From a gamma proteobacterium HdN1 (GTDB lineage: Bacteria > Pseudomonadota > Gammaproteobacteria > Pseudomonadales > Ketobacteraceae), in contig FP929140.1 in NCBI GenBank assembly GCA_000198515.1, positions 4,438,527 to 4,502,526 on the forward strand: a stretch of DNA of 64,000 nucleotides, written 5' to 3'. Positions 28,723-41,135 of the stretch are shown here, piece by piece. The first letter of the stretch is position 1. Each line of letters begins with the position of its first letter. Below the pieces are notes generated by a model. That model was not told the DNA's origin, ran no database searches, and saw nothing but the letters and a program-made list of their open reading frames with translations. A program made the translations under genes and the position numbers.

Positions 28723-29895
28723 TTAATTCACCCGCACCAGTGGAATTTCCCGCGCCACAAGGCCAATCTCGACGTCGTCCAGATAGCAGGCGGGATCTTC
28801 TGCCCAAACGTTGCCCGCGGTTTGCATCGCGCGCACCCGAGTATTACCGTTACAGATGGAAAGATATTGACACTCTCCACAGCGACCCGTTACCGGCCTT
28901 GGATGCTGTTTCAACCCCGCCATGACCGGATCTGAAAGGTCCTTCCAGATTTCCGAGAATGGGCGCTTACGAACATTTCCCAACGCATAATGCCACCACA
29001 TGGTGTCAGGATGTACAACGCCGGTATTGTCGATATTGGCAATATTTACGCCCGAAGCATTACCGCCCCACTGTTCCAACTTGCCTTGAATATGCGCTGC
29101 GTGTTCGGGAAAATTCTTTTCTACCCATTTGAGCAAATAGGGGCCATCGGCATCGTTATTGCCGGTTACGAACTCTTTTGGCTGCCCGCGCTCGATCAGC
29201 GACCAGCAGCGTTCCATTAACAAACCCATTGCTTCGCGGGTTTGTTTGTGAACGGTATCGGTTTTACGGTTGCGATGACCGCGACCTGCGTAATTAAGGT
29301 GAGAAAAATAGAATTTGTCGATATCCTCACGTTCCAACAAATCCAGCATTGGCACTAATTCGTGGCAATTGGCCTGTGTCATGGTGAAGCGCAAACCGAC
29401 ACGGATTCCGTTGCGCCTACAGAGCTCAACGCCCTTCATGGAAAGGTCAAATGCGCCGTCCATTTGGCGGAATTTATCGTGCGTGGCACCGATCCCATCC
29501 AAACTTACACCCACGTAGTCAAAGCCTGCAGCAACGATCTGATCAATATTCTGCTCGGTAATCAAGGTGCCGTTGCTTGAAAGGCCGACGTAAAACCCCA
29601 TTTTTTTTGCACGCTCTGCGATCTCAAAAATATCAGGACGCATCAGCGGCTCGCCACCAGATAAAATCAATGCTGGAACGCGAAACTGCTTCAAATCATC
29701 CATTACCGTAAAAACTTCCTCTTTGGAAAGTTCATCGGGAAAATCAATATCCGCAGAAATGGAGTAACAATGTTTGCAGGTCAGATTGCAGCGCCGGATC
29801 AGGTTCCATATCACTACAGGGCCAGGGGGGTTACGGCGCGGCGCGACCGGAGTCGGCTGGGTAATTTCCTGTAAAAACTGGGTCATTCGAAACAT
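28723..29895 (-). CDS. nirJ: NirJ, radical SAM enzyme of haem d1 synthesis
   Basis: Radical S-adenosylmethionine enzyme, 390 aa, that exchanges propionate side chains of the d1 precursor for oxo groups. The cluster motif is CNLTCKHC (Cys36, Cys40, Cys43), followed by the SAM-binding LILSGGEPLMRPDIF. The SPASM-like C terminus holds CGECQYLSICNGNTRVRA and a late Cys. GAGAGAA precedes the start. Neighbours are the siroheme decarboxylases upstream and nirN downstream. Confidence 0.95.
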   Translation of the reverse strand: MFRMTQFLQEITQPTPVAPRRNPPGPVVIWNLIRRCNLTCKHCYSISADIDFPDELSKEEVFTVMDDLKQFRVPALILSGGEPLMRPDIFEIAERAKKMGFYVGLSSNGTLITEQNIDQIVAAGFDYVGVSLDGIGATHDKFRQMDGAFDLSMKGVELCRRNGIRVGLRFTMTQANCHELVPMLDLLEREDIDKFYFSHLNYAGRGHRNRKTDTVHKQTREAMGLLMERCWSLIERGQPKEFVTGNNDADGPYLLKWVEKNFPEHAAHIQGKLEQWGGNASGVNIANIDNTGVVHPDTMWWHYALGNVRKRPFSEIWKDLSDPVMAGLKQHPRPVTGRCGECQYLSICNGNTRVRAMQTAGNVWAEDPACYLDDVEIGLVAREIPLVRVN

Positions 29896-29954
29896 GGTTC
29901 TCTCTCTTTTCCAGCAGTTGATTCGGTTTCGCTCAAGGCATCCTGCTTAACGAT

Positions 29955-31055
29955 TTATCCGGCAATCCGCAAGCCGGTTTTTTTAAGGATTCGCGTGCTC
30001 CACAGCACGTTATGCCCTCGGCAAGCCGAGCCGAGAATTTCAGCAATCGCCTTCATTTGGCGGTCGGTTTGTTCGCGACTGCGACCATGCACCATGGCGA
30101 ATAAATTGTACGGCCAATTCGGTAAGTGTCGTGGGCGGCGATAGCAATGGCTGATAAACCCAAGCGCTGCCACCTTTTCGCCTAATGATTCAATCTGGGC
30201 GTCATCTACATCCCACACAGTCATGCCGTTATGGACATACCCCAATGCGTAATGATCCGGCACTGCGGCGATGCGACGCAGCACGCCAAACGCTTGCCAA
30301 CGCTCAAAGCGGTGAAGCACTTCTAGCTCGCCACAATTCGCTTGCGCGAGGGTATCAGCAATGGCCGCAAAGGGGCGAGAAACCAGCGGCAAGCCGCTTT
30401 GTGTTGCCCGCATGATGGCTCGATCTAGGGTGTCCAAGGTGTGCACCTGCCCCTCCCTCACAGCCGCTGCAGGTGTGAGGGAATTTGCGTTGCAATTTCT
30501 AAGGTTCAGCGACGAGTTCGGTACAAAGGTAGAGTCTGCGTTCGGTCGCGCATCAAAAAAAAGCTGCACGCGAAATTCTTGCAGCTTAGGCATATCAAAT
30601 ACCGAACACCCAGTGGCTGCCTCAATGCGCGCAAGTGTTACGCGGCACTGCTCAGGCGTTTCGGTGCCAAGCACAAACCACATATTCAGGGCATGCGTAC
30701 GCTCATAGTTGTGAGCCACCTCAGGGAAGGCGTTAACAGTCGCGGCGAGCTCATCAAACCGATCTTCAGGCGCCGCTATCGCGGCAAGCGTAAAGCGCCC
30801 GCCCGCCCGCTCAATCTGAAACATCGGCCCAAAGCGGCTGAGAATCTTTTGATCCAAAAGTGTTCGGATTCGCTCAAGCAGGTAGGATTCGCTAACACCA
30901 AGCGCTTCTGAAATCGCCCTAAAGGGTTCCGCAACGAGGGGCAACCCAAGCTGCAAAGCGTTAATCAGCTCACCGTCCTGCACGCTGAGAGACTGCCATG
31001 AGTGCAGCTCACCCTGATGCGCAACGTTAGTGGAAGCAATGCGTAGTTCGCTCAT
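29955..31055 (-). CDS. Fused two-domain siroheme decarboxylase (NirD/L/G/H family), second gene
   Basis: Two AsnC/Lrp-fold siroheme decarboxylase units joined in one 366-aa chain. The first covers about residues 20-165 (HNYERTHALNMWFV) and the second about 205-366 (SHCYRRPRHLPNWPYNLFAMVHG, ending RILKKTGLRIAG). A loose linker of about 40 residues joins them. In the family a pair of different subunits turns siroheme into 12,18-didecarboxysiroheme. In Pseudomonas four separate genes (nirD, nirL, nirG, nirH) encode the units; here two fused genes replace them. The ATG at 31055 overlaps the upstream stop as ATGA and has GGAAG before it. I cannot say which half corresponds to which Pseudomonas gene. 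Confidence 0.88.
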   Translation of the reverse strand: MSELRIASTNVAHQGELHSWQSLSVQDGELINALQLGLPLVAEPFRAISEALGVSESYLLERIRTLLDQKILSRFGPMFQIERAGGRFTLAAIAAPEDRFDELAATVNAFPEVAHNYERTHALNMWFVLGTETPEQCRVTLARIEAATGCSVFDMPKLQEFRVQLFFDARPNADSTFVPNSSLNLRNCNANSLTPAAAVREGQVHTLDTLDRAIMRATQSGLPLVSRPFAAIADTLAQANCGELEVLHRFERWQAFGVLRRIAAVPDHYALGYVHNGMTVWDVDDAQIESLGEKVAALGFISHCYRRPRHLPNWPYNLFAMVHGRSREQTDRQMKAIAEILGSACRGHNVLWSTRILKKTGLRIAG

Positions 31056-32089
31056 ACGATCTTCCGCAATAGATCCGGTTTCGTCGGCGCCGCATACCAC
31101 GCGCCCCGCTGTTTATAGCGATGCTCACCGATCAGGATGGCGTTTGGATATTCTTGCAAATCAAATCGTGCTGCCAACTCAGCCACGCTAGCCTCAACGC
31201 TTTCCCGACACTTTCCGTGCACCATGCAAAATAAATTGTACGGCCACTCGGCGCCACGACGGGGGCGCTCGTAGCAAAGGCGCACCTCCGGCGCTTGCGC
31301 TAAAACGCCAGCAACACGCTCGATGTCTTGTGCCGGAATATCCATTACCCACATCGCGTTGGCGCGATAACCGAGTTCACGATGGCGCAATACAGTGCCA
31401 TAGCGCTTCACAATTCCCATGTCCAACCATCTCTTGAGGGTATCGAGCACCTCTCGTTCGCTACCCCCCCACGCGCGCGCAATGGTCTGCCAAGGGCGCC
31501 GATGCAAAGGAAATCCAGTTTGTATCAATGCGACCAAACGCCATTCTGCTCCACTCAGAAAATAGCGTTGCTCGGCCCTCGGCAAAGTGTCGTGCGGTTT
31601 ATTGGCATCATCCAAGCCAAAGCCCAAATCAATGTAAAACGCATTGACGAGCGGAAGATCAAGCAGCGGTAATTCTGGCCAGCGTTCACGAATTGCTTGC
31701 AGGCTGGCTTGGACATCACTTTCATCTCGGCCTGTGACTACGAACCAAAGATTATAGCGATGAGAACGTGCGTAATTGTGGTTCACCTCAGGCATCGCGT
31801 TAATCCATTCAGCAACGTCATCCAACTGCGCCACAGGCACCGCAAGCGCGGCAAGGGTGCTCATACCGATGCCGTGAGGCGCAAAGACTGGCCCTACTCG
31901 CGAGAGCGCACCGTCACGTTGTGCCGACTGCAATAGCCGTAGCACATGCCGTTCGTTCCACTGCGCTGGAAGCGGTAATGCATCGCTGGAAAGGTTTTTC
32001 GCAAGGGCCGCGTAAGGCCGTGACACCAACGGAAACTCACGCTGACAAGCGTTTAATAGGTAGCGCGTGCTATCAAACAGCGTATCCAT
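31052..32089 (-). CDS. Fused two-domain siroheme decarboxylase (NirD/L/G/H family), first gene
   Basis: Same two-unit build as its neighbour, 345 aa. The first unit contains NHNYARSHRYNLWFVVTG, and the second contains RLCYERPRRGAEWPYNLFCM and ends in a basic, aromatic tail (EHRYKQRGAWYA). Each unit starts with an Lrp-like helix-turn-helix that is thought to be structural rather than DNA-binding. The ATG at 32089 has GAGG at 6 bases and lies 8 bases after nirF; a GTG at 32101 is less likely. With the next gene it should supply the whole decarboxylation step. Confidence 0.88.
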   Translation of the reverse strand: MDTLFDSTRYLLNACQREFPLVSRPYAALAKNLSSDALPLPAQWNERHVLRLLQSAQRDGALSRVGPVFAPHGIGMSTLAALAVPVAQLDDVAEWINAMPEVNHNYARSHRYNLWFVVTGRDESDVQASLQAIRERWPELPLLDLPLVNAFYIDLGFGLDDANKPHDTLPRAEQRYFLSGAEWRLVALIQTGFPLHRRPWQTIARAWGGSEREVLDTLKRWLDMGIVKRYGTVLRHRELGYRANAMWVMDIPAQDIERVAGVLAQAPEVRLCYERPRRGAEWPYNLFCMVHGKCRESVEASVAELAARFDLQEYPNAILIGEHRYKQRGAWYAAPTKPDLLRKIV

Positions 32090-32097
32090 AGAACACC

Positions 32098-33312
32098 TCA
32101 CATACCAATGCGTGCGGCTCGATTGGTGAAAAAGATTCCACTGGGGGAGTCTGCTTTTAATTCTGCCTTGAGGCGAAAGGTCTGCGTATCGTAAACCTGC
32201 ACCTTATGATCATCGCGGCAAGACAGCCAAACTTCTTCGCTACGTGGTGCAAACTCAAAATGCAGCACCCCTTTGCAGGGCTCCATGCTATGAACCACCT
32301 TCATGCTGGGCACGTCAATGACCTGAACCTTGCCGTTATCTGGGAAGGCGAAATTCACCCAAACCTGACGCGCATCGGGTGAAGCCATGACGAATACCGG
32401 CTGGCCCGCTACGCTGATGCGATCGGTTTGCTGCCAGTTTCTGACATCCGCCACCAGCACCTGTGACAGGCCAATTGCTGGCAGGAACGCCTTTCCGTCA
32501 CTGATCGACCAGCCACGCAGGTGGGGCATTTTATAAATCGGCACAGTGTTTTGATCGTGCGCATAGCCGCCCAGAATGCGCTGCACCTTGGGCGTTGGCT
32601 TCCACAAATCCAGCATGGCGAGGCCATCCTCGCCGAACAAACCGGCAATGTAGTAACGGCCATTGCCGCCACCTAAACCATCATAGGGCTGTTTGCCAAT
32701 CTGCTTGTGCTTGGTAACGATGGGCTTACGGGGGTCGGATACATCCGCCTCCCAGATCTCCCCGGCTTCAAATAAAGAAAAGATAAAGCGGTTGCCCGGA
32801 AAATCCGCCAAGCCTACCACCTTGGAAGCCTTGCCAGTTTTTTCATCCAGCGTCGACACCTCCGAAAGCAGCTCTAGCGTATCGGCATCAAAAAACTTCA
32901 CTCCGCCCGGCGCATAATTTTGTGCAGCCACAATCCGCCCATCGGCGGAAATTGCGCCACCAATCGAATTCCCCGCTTGCACCACGCGCTTATCTATTTT
33001 TTGCGTCAGCAAATCTACCTTGGTCACCGCGCCGTCACGCCCGAACACATAAGCGTACTTCTGATCACGCGAAAAAACGGCTGCGGCGTGAGATAAGTCG
33101 CCCATATTTTCCACGCGGCCCAGCACGGTATCGCCAGAATTCTCCACGATCAACACGCTTCCCGTGCGCTCAATGACGATCCCCAAATCACCCGTTCCCC
33201 TTTGGGGCGAGCTCTCAATGGCCGCCTCCTTTGCGGGAAAATCGTTTACTGGACACGCGCTACACCCCGCCAACATTGCTGCCAGCGTACCTGCCAATAT
33301 CGTGTTTTTCAT
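32098..33312 (-). CDS. nirF: NirF, haem d1 biosynthesis lipoprotein
   Basis: Periplasmic, membrane-anchored d1-propeller protein, 404 aa, required for a late step of haem d1 synthesis. The N terminus is a lipoprotein signal with lipobox LAGC (Cys17). The rest is a beta-propeller related to NirS and NirN but without a CXXCH motif (GRDGAVTKVDLLTQK, YVFGRDG, HFEFAPRSEEVWLSCRDD). It lies between nirC and the decarboxylase genes, as in other nirS clusters. Confidence 0.94.
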   Translation of the reverse strand: MKNTILAGTLAAMLAGCSACPVNDFPAKEAAIESSPQRGTGDLGIVIERTGSVLIVENSGDTVLGRVENMGDLSHAAAVFSRDQKYAYVFGRDGAVTKVDLLTQKIDKRVVQAGNSIGGAISADGRIVAAQNYAPGGVKFFDADTLELLSEVSTLDEKTGKASKVVGLADFPGNRFIFSLFEAGEIWEADVSDPRKPIVTKHKQIGKQPYDGLGGGNGRYYIAGLFGEDGLAMLDLWKPTPKVQRILGGYAHDQNTVPIYKMPHLRGWSISDGKAFLPAIGLSQVLVADVRNWQQTDRISVAGQPVFVMASPDARQVWVNFAFPDNGKVQVIDVPSMKVVHSMEPCKGVLHFEFAPRSEEVWLSCRDDHKVQVYDTQTFRLKAELKADSPSGIFFTNRAARIGM

Positions 33313-33369
33313 ACCGTTGCTACTCTCTATCCAGTCTATCCAGCGGATCAGTTTTTGCAGAGGGTCAAA

Positions 33370-33777
33370 TCAGTGCGTTTGAGTGGGTAAACCACGTTGC
33401 AATTGCTGCACCATCCAGCGTGCTTCATCTTCCGTAAGGAACCGGCGCCAAGGAGACATCGGCGTGCCTGGGCGCCCATCCAGAATCGTGAGCACCAAGC
33501 TTTGAGGATCTTTATCTTGTAAGGCTTCGGGAGTGAGCGGCAAGCCTAAACCGCCTTGCAGGGTCATGCCGTGGCATGCTCCACAATCGTCGCGCAACAG
33601 CGAAATCAACTCGTGTTGACGCGCATCTGAAAGAGGATTGTTTCGTGGTTGATGAGAAGTCGTTTGCGTTTGGCCCTGTGACGCTCGGCTTTCTGCGGAA
33701 ACGGTTTGCGTAAGTGCTATGCCTGCCGTGGCGGCCAGCGCTAACGGTAGAATCAGGGTTTGTACCCATCGTGCCAT
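33370..33777 (-). CDS. nirC: NirC-like periplasmic cytochrome c
   Basis: Small monohaem cytochrome, 135 aa, with a signal peptide (about residues 1-28, ...TVSA) and CGACH (Cys65, Cys68, His69). A Met in GTPMSPW can serve as sixth ligand. Position between nirM and nirF matches nirC of Pseudomonas, a possible electron donor to nitrite reductase or NirN. Identity rests mainly on gene order, since small cytochromes are hard to tell apart. Confidence 0.82.
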   Translation of the reverse strand: MARWVQTLILPLALAATAGIALTQTVSAESRASQGQTQTTSHQPRNNPLSDARQHELISLLRDDCGACHGMTLQGGLGLPLTPEALQDKDPQSLVLTILDGRPGTPMSPWRRFLTEDEARWMVQQLQRGLPTQTH

Positions 33778-33952
33778 GCATTTATCACCCTTAAAAAGCC
33801 TCCAGCCCGCACGCCTGATTCACGCTCGCCCAATCTCCCTAGGCTCACAATCGAAACGGCTTGCTGGAGTCGCTCAAAAAATCGACCAACCATGCACACC
33901 CCTGCGCTGATTGGCCGACTTTTGTTGCACGGTGCCCTAGGCACTCAAACGC

Positions 33953-34267
33953 TTACTTCTGGGACAGAATCCAATCCACCAGAATTTTCGCTTCCTCATC
34001 GGTCACGTTGTTCGGTGGCATTGGGATCGGGCCCCAAACGCCTGAGCTACCGTTTTTAACAGCAGCGATCAAGGTCGCTTCGGCATTTTTATCGTCTTTG
34101 AACTTTGCAGCTACATCTTTGTAGGCAGGGCCCATGACCTTTTTGTCGATCGAGTGGCACGCCAGGCAGTTTTTGGACTGCGCTAGCGCAGCAGGATCCG
34201 CAGCATTCGCCATGGATACTGCGCCGAGCAAACTGGCAGCGGTGGCCAGCAATACAAGCTTCTTCAT
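33953..34267 (-). CDS. nirM: Cytochrome c551 (NirM type)
   Basis: Class I monohaem cytochrome c of 104 aa with a cleavable signal (MKKLVLLATA..MANA), CLACH (Cys34, Cys37, His38), the conserved GPAYKDVAAK and the Met-ligand loop GPIPMPPNNV. It should donate electrons to cytochrome cd1. It follows nirS by 28 bases. A 175-base spacer without a gene separates it from nirC and contains a short inverted repeat (GTGCC/GGCAC) of doubtful meaning. Confidence 0.92.
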   Translation of the reverse strand: MKKLVLLATAASLLGAVSMANAADPAALAQSKNCLACHSIDKKVMGPAYKDVAAKFKDDKNAEATLIAAVKNGSSGVWGPIPMPPNNVTDEEAKILVDWILSQK

Positions 34268-34295
34268 AGATTTCTCTCCTTTACTTCAATTCACA

Positions 34296-36122
<1,827 letters not shown>

Positions 36123-36135
36123 TCAGTTTGTCGAA

Positions 36136-36173
36136 TCGTCTACGACTTGCCGCTTCGTCTACGACCTACTGCT
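36136..36173. repeat. Imperfect 19-bp tandem duplication upstream of nirS
   Basis: Two adjacent 19-base copies beginning tcgtctacgac, with three mismatches between them, in the 154-base gap between norD and nirS. The gap should also hold a nirS promoter. I found only a lone ATCAA half-site on the coding strand (near 36093) and no complete FNR/Dnr box. Confidence 0.6.
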
Positions 36174-36207
36174 TCCATTTCTCTTGCGCATCACTGCCAT
36201 TTTCCAC

Positions 36208-38103
36208 CTAGCGCTTTCGCGTCAGCTGTACGTAAAGCCGAGGCAGCAATCGCGGCAAATCATTTGCGTTCTCGACCATTACAAACCCCTGCGAGCCGAA
36301 CACATAAGGCAGATAATCAGCGGCTTTTTTGTCGATCGTTACACAGAACACAGTGATCCCCATTTCACGCGCGGCAATCACCGCTTGTCGGGTATCTTCT
36401 ATGCCGTAACGGCCTTCGTAATGATCCAAGTCATTAGGTTTACCATCGGTAACCACCAAGAGTAGGCGCTTCTCTGCAGCCTGCCCCTTTATAACCACAC
36501 AAGAATGACGAATCGCTGCACCAAAACGGGTATAAAAGCCCGGTTTCAACGCCTGTATGCGCCCACGCACTTCAGCGCCATAAGGTTCGGAAAAATCTTT
36601 GAGCAGGTGATAGCGAACATGCTGGCGCTTGACCGAGGAAAATCCGTAAATACCGAAGGCATCCCGAGTAGCGCTCATCGCTTCTGCAAACAAAAACAGG
36701 CTGTCGCGCACCACATCAATCACCCGCCGCTCGCCTACCCAGGTGTCTGTTGACAAAGAAATATCCGCCAACAGCAGGCACGCGAGCGACCGCTGCTGGC
36801 TGACGCGGGCACGCCACAAATCCGGTTCTGCAACTCCGCCGTGCTGAAGGTCCGTTAGGAAATTCAAGCACGCATCCATATCGAGCTCCTCGCCTTCCGC
36901 GCAGCGAGTGCGCCAACCGGGCTGTGCCACTAAAGATTCAAACTGGCGCCGCAGGCGGGCGGCAACGGGGCGAAGCCCTAGCGGCAAGAGCGCTAGAGGT
37001 TCTGCCTTGGGCAGCAAGGGTTCAAGGCAGCAAAATTCAGGAATCAACTGCTGCTTGCGATAATCCCACTCTGGGAGCCGCAAGCCGGGGCCCAATGGGG
37101 TGTCGTCCATATCGGAAGCAGGCAAATCGAGATCAAAGCGCACGCGGCTTTTGCCGGGCCGAGAGGAGCGTGAAACGGTGAGGGTTTCCATGTCTTTTGC
37201 GCGCAGCAATGCGTCGTCGGTGTCTTCGTCTTCTTCTTGAGGACGGTTGACTCGGACATACTCTTCCCACGAAAACACACTTTCTGCGCGGAACAGCATC
37301 AACATGCCGTTTTTTTCTTCCTGTGCGTCGTTGTCGCGGGCGCGAAAGCGGCGATCTGCATGATCTTCATTGCGCTCACTGCCACCACCCGACTCATCAT
37401 TTGCGGCATCACCGGATTTCCGCAACGCCTGCGACGAGGGCGCGTCTAGCCGCAGCCAGAGAGCAACGGGCCAGAGGAACCGGAAACACTGATCTGCACA
37501 CACATCCACCGGAAAGTGCTCCTGATCCGGATTCAGCAACTGGTTGCGAACCGCAACCTCCACGCTGCGCGCTGTGCCAGAAAGAGACTCTGGGGCAGGA
37601 CGTAGCGGCAAGTGAGCCTGCACCAAACGCATGTAGCGCTGACGCAACCCCGGTAGCGCGGCCAATAATGTCCGAATTTCGCCTACATTTCGTTGCCACC
37701 CGTCAATACTTTGCCTTGGCCATTCTTTCTGTGAAGCATCCTGCTGGAAAACGCCTTGTTGGGAAAAAGCGGCCAACGCGGCGAGCCAAAAGTAGAGCTC
37801 CCGATTGAGCTCGGGTTCTGCAAAATGGTCTATTTTTTCAGGTAGATAAAGGGCTTCTGCATCAATCCACGCAACTTCGTGGCGCATCCCTGTGCCGGCA
37901 ACACGTTCCAGCCAACGACGCGGGCCACCGTGCGATTGCAGTGAGCCGGACTTGATGCCGGCAACGGGGTTTCCACCGAGCGCGCGAAAATAAGGGCCAA
38001 TACTTGAGCGCACCGCATTGAGCTCAACCGCTGCGCTGGGAAAGCCGCGATGGGCGGCACGCCGAATAAAACGATCCCAAATTCCACCGACCCATTCTTC
38101 CAC
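36208..38103 (-). CDS. norD: NorD, von Willebrand factor A-domain protein for nitric oxide reductase
   Basis: Activation factor for NorCB, 631 aa, without signal peptide. The C-terminal von Willebrand A domain has a MIDAS-like LLLADISLSTDTW and a later LLLVVTDGKPNDLDHYEG. The middle is an acidic low-complexity region (about residues 240-330). Together with the MoxR-type ATPase NorQ it is thought to load the non-haem iron of NorB. The GTG start lies just after norQ. Confidence 0.94.
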   Translation of the reverse strand: MEEWVGGIWDRFIRRAAHRGFPSAAVELNAVRSSIGPYFRALGGNPVAGIKSGSLQSHGGPRRWLERVAGTGMRHEVAWIDAEALYLPEKIDHFAEPELNRELYFWLAALAAFSQQGVFQQDASQKEWPRQSIDGWQRNVGEIRTLLAALPGLRQRYMRLVQAHLPLRPAPESLSGTARSVEVAVRNQLLNPDQEHFPVDVCADQCFRFLWPVALWLRLDAPSSQALRKSGDAANDESGGGSERNEDHADRRFRARDNDAQEEKNGMLMLFRAESVFSWEEYVRVNRPQEEDEDTDDALLRAKDMETLTVSRSSRPGKSRVRFDLDLPASDMDDTPLGPGLRLPEWDYRKQQLIPEFCCLEPLLPKAEPLALLPLGLRPVAARLRRQFESLVAQPGWRTRCAEGEELDMDACLNFLTDLQHGGVAEPDLWRARVSQQRSLACLLLADISLSTDTWVGERRVIDVVRDSLFLFAEAMSATRDAFGIYGFSSVKRQHVRYHLLKDFSEPYGAEVRGRIQALKPGFYTRFGAAIRHSCVVIKGQAAEKRLLLVVTDGKPNDLDHYEGRYGIEDTRQAVIAAREMGITVFCVTIDKKAADYLPYVFGSQGFVMVENANDLPRLLPRLYVQLTRKR

Positions 38104-38106
38104 GCG

Positions 38107-38928
38107 CTACCCCATTTGTGCTCGCACCACTTCGCGCAATGCGGCCTGCACCATGGCGTCGTCGCTGAGTGGTTCGATGAGGGCAACTTCGCAGGCGAGC
38201 TGCGGGTTCATACCGCCCGCAATCAGGCGCGCGGTGTAAACGAGCAAGCGGGTACTGGCGGCTTCTTCAAGGTCTTGCTGAGCGAGGGTGCGCAAGCGCC
38301 CTGCGAGCGCGACGATACGTTCCGCCATATTTGCACCAACACCGCTTTCCGTCGCAACGATACGGGCTTCAACTGCGGGTGGTGGAAAATTGAATTGCAG
38401 CGCAAGAAATCGCTGCCGGGTCGATGGTTTCAGGCTCTTGAGTGCATTCTGATAGCCGGGGTTATACGATACCACCAGCATGAAATTATCCGGCGCAAGT
38501 AGCTGTTCGCCGGTTCGGTCAATCGGCAGGATTCTGCGATCATCGGTAAGGGGATGCAGCACGACGGTAGTATCTTTTCGTGCTTCCACGATCTCGTCTA
38601 AGTAGCAAATTCCGCCGTTGCGAACGACGCGCGTAAGCGGCCCATCGCTCCAACGGGTTTCACCAGCAGTAATTAAGTGGCGGCCCACCAAGTCTGCGGC
38701 GGATAGATCATCGTGGCAAGCGACCGTGGTGAGCTCAAGACCAAGCCGCTGCGCCATATGGATCACAAAGCGCGTTTTACCACAGCCGGTAGGCCCTTTG
38801 ATCAGCAGCGGGAGCTTGTGGCGATAGGCTTGCTCAAAGATCTCGCACTCATTGCCGGTAGGCTCATAATAATCAAAAGCTGGCGCGTCATCGGCACATC
38901 GCACAGCCGCCAAATCGCTACGATTCAA
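38107..38928 (-). CDS. norQ: NorQ, MoxR-family AAA+ ATPase
   Basis: AAA+ ATPase, 273 aa, partner of NorD in maturing nitric oxide reductase. Walker A is GPTGCGKT, Walker B GGICYLDEIVEA, and the sensor region VVSYNPGYQNALKSLKPSTRQRF is typical of NorQ/CbbQ. A TTG at 38952 gives a longer frame, but GGAGG lies inside that extension, 9 bases before the TTG at 38928. The latter start is therefore preferred. It follows norB by about 117 bases. Confidence 0.93.
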   Translation of the reverse strand: MNRSDLAAVRCADDAPAFDYYEPTGNECEIFEQAYRHKLPLLIKGPTGCGKTRFVIHMAQRLGLELTTVACHDDLSAADLVGRHLITAGETRWSDGPLTRVVRNGGICYLDEIVEARKDTTVVLHPLTDDRRILPIDRTGEQLLAPDNFMLVVSYNPGYQNALKSLKPSTRQRFLALQFNFPPPAVEARIVATESGVGANMAERIVALAGRLRTLAQQDLEEAASTRLLVYTARLIAGGMNPQLACEVALIEPLSDDAMVQAALREVVRAQMG

Positions 38929-39045
38929 TCTCGCACTCCTCCAACAACGCAACCATCATCTAGGCATAAAAACGCCCCTTACCTATGTCGCTAGAAGTCG
39001 GTAGAAACCTGCAGACATCGGCAAGGGGCTTAGAAACGGAGCTAC

Positions 39046-40476
<1,431 letters not shown>

Positions 40477-40905
40477 TCAGCCTTCAATGTTCGGTGGCCA
40501 GTTGGCGGTATCAACGCCATTGACATACTTAAGAAACGCCACCAAATCATCCAGCTCCTCGTCGGTCAGGTGAAAATTGGGCATCTGGCGGCGGCCTGGC
40601 GTACCTGTGGGCTGCATTTTGATCCACATCTTGATAAATTCCGGCCCACGTCGCGCATAAACGTTGCCCAGTTCCGGCGCAAAATACGCGCCTTCGCCCA
40701 GCAAGGTATGGCAGCCGATGCAGTTGTTTACTTCCCAGATTTCCTTGCCGCGCGCCACCTGATCGTTAATCGCAGCGCGATTGTCACGATCAGGTAGGCG
40801 GTTGACGACAGTGTCGACACTCAACCCTACAAACAAAAGAAAGAAGAACATGGCTCCGCCATAAAAAATGTTGCGCGCCATGCCTTTGGTGAATCCGCTG
40901 CTCAT
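40477..40905 (-). CDS. norC: NorC, nitric oxide reductase cytochrome c subunit
   Basis: Membrane-anchored monohaem cytochrome c, 142 aa, electron entry subunit of cNOR. One N-terminal helix (about residues 12-30), then CIGCH (Cys62, Cys65, His66) and the Met-ligand region RRQMPNFHLTDEEL. GGAG is 5 bases from the ATG. It starts the 14-kb minus-strand denitrification block and lies behind an FNR/Dnr-like promoter. Confidence 0.96.
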   Translation of the reverse strand: MSSGFTKGMARNIFYGGAMFFFLLFVGLSVDTVVNRLPDRDNRAAINDQVARGKEIWEVNNCIGCHTLLGEGAYFAPELGNVYARRGPEFIKMWIKMQPTGTPGRRQMPNFHLTDEELDDLVAFLKYVNGVDTANWPPNIEG

Positions 40906-40954
40906 GGTCTCTCCAAAAGGTTCATTGCCTAAGTAACGCCTGAGTTATAGATGA

Positions 40955-40997
40955 TTAGTAAACATTGTCTAGTAGCTGCACTAAATTTGCTAATCAA
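40955..40997 (-). promoter_or_regulatory. Possible FNR/Dnr-type promoter of norC
   Basis: On the minus strand TTGAT-TAGC-AAATT (40984-40997) has a perfect left half of the FNR/Dnr/Anr box and a poor right half. TACTAA (40955-40960) lies at the distance expected for a -10 element of a class II site, giving a leader of about 44 bases. The weak right half keeps this tentative. Confidence 0.35.
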
Positions 40998-41135
40998 ATC
41001 GAGGTATTTTTTGCTGTAGATCAGAACTCAAAGCGCTCCCAACGAACAAATAGGAGGAATTCTCATTTGTAAGCTTATCGCCTACTCAAATGCCAGCCAA
41101 TTCAGTATAGATCCGCCTCGCCGCCACGCAAACTT

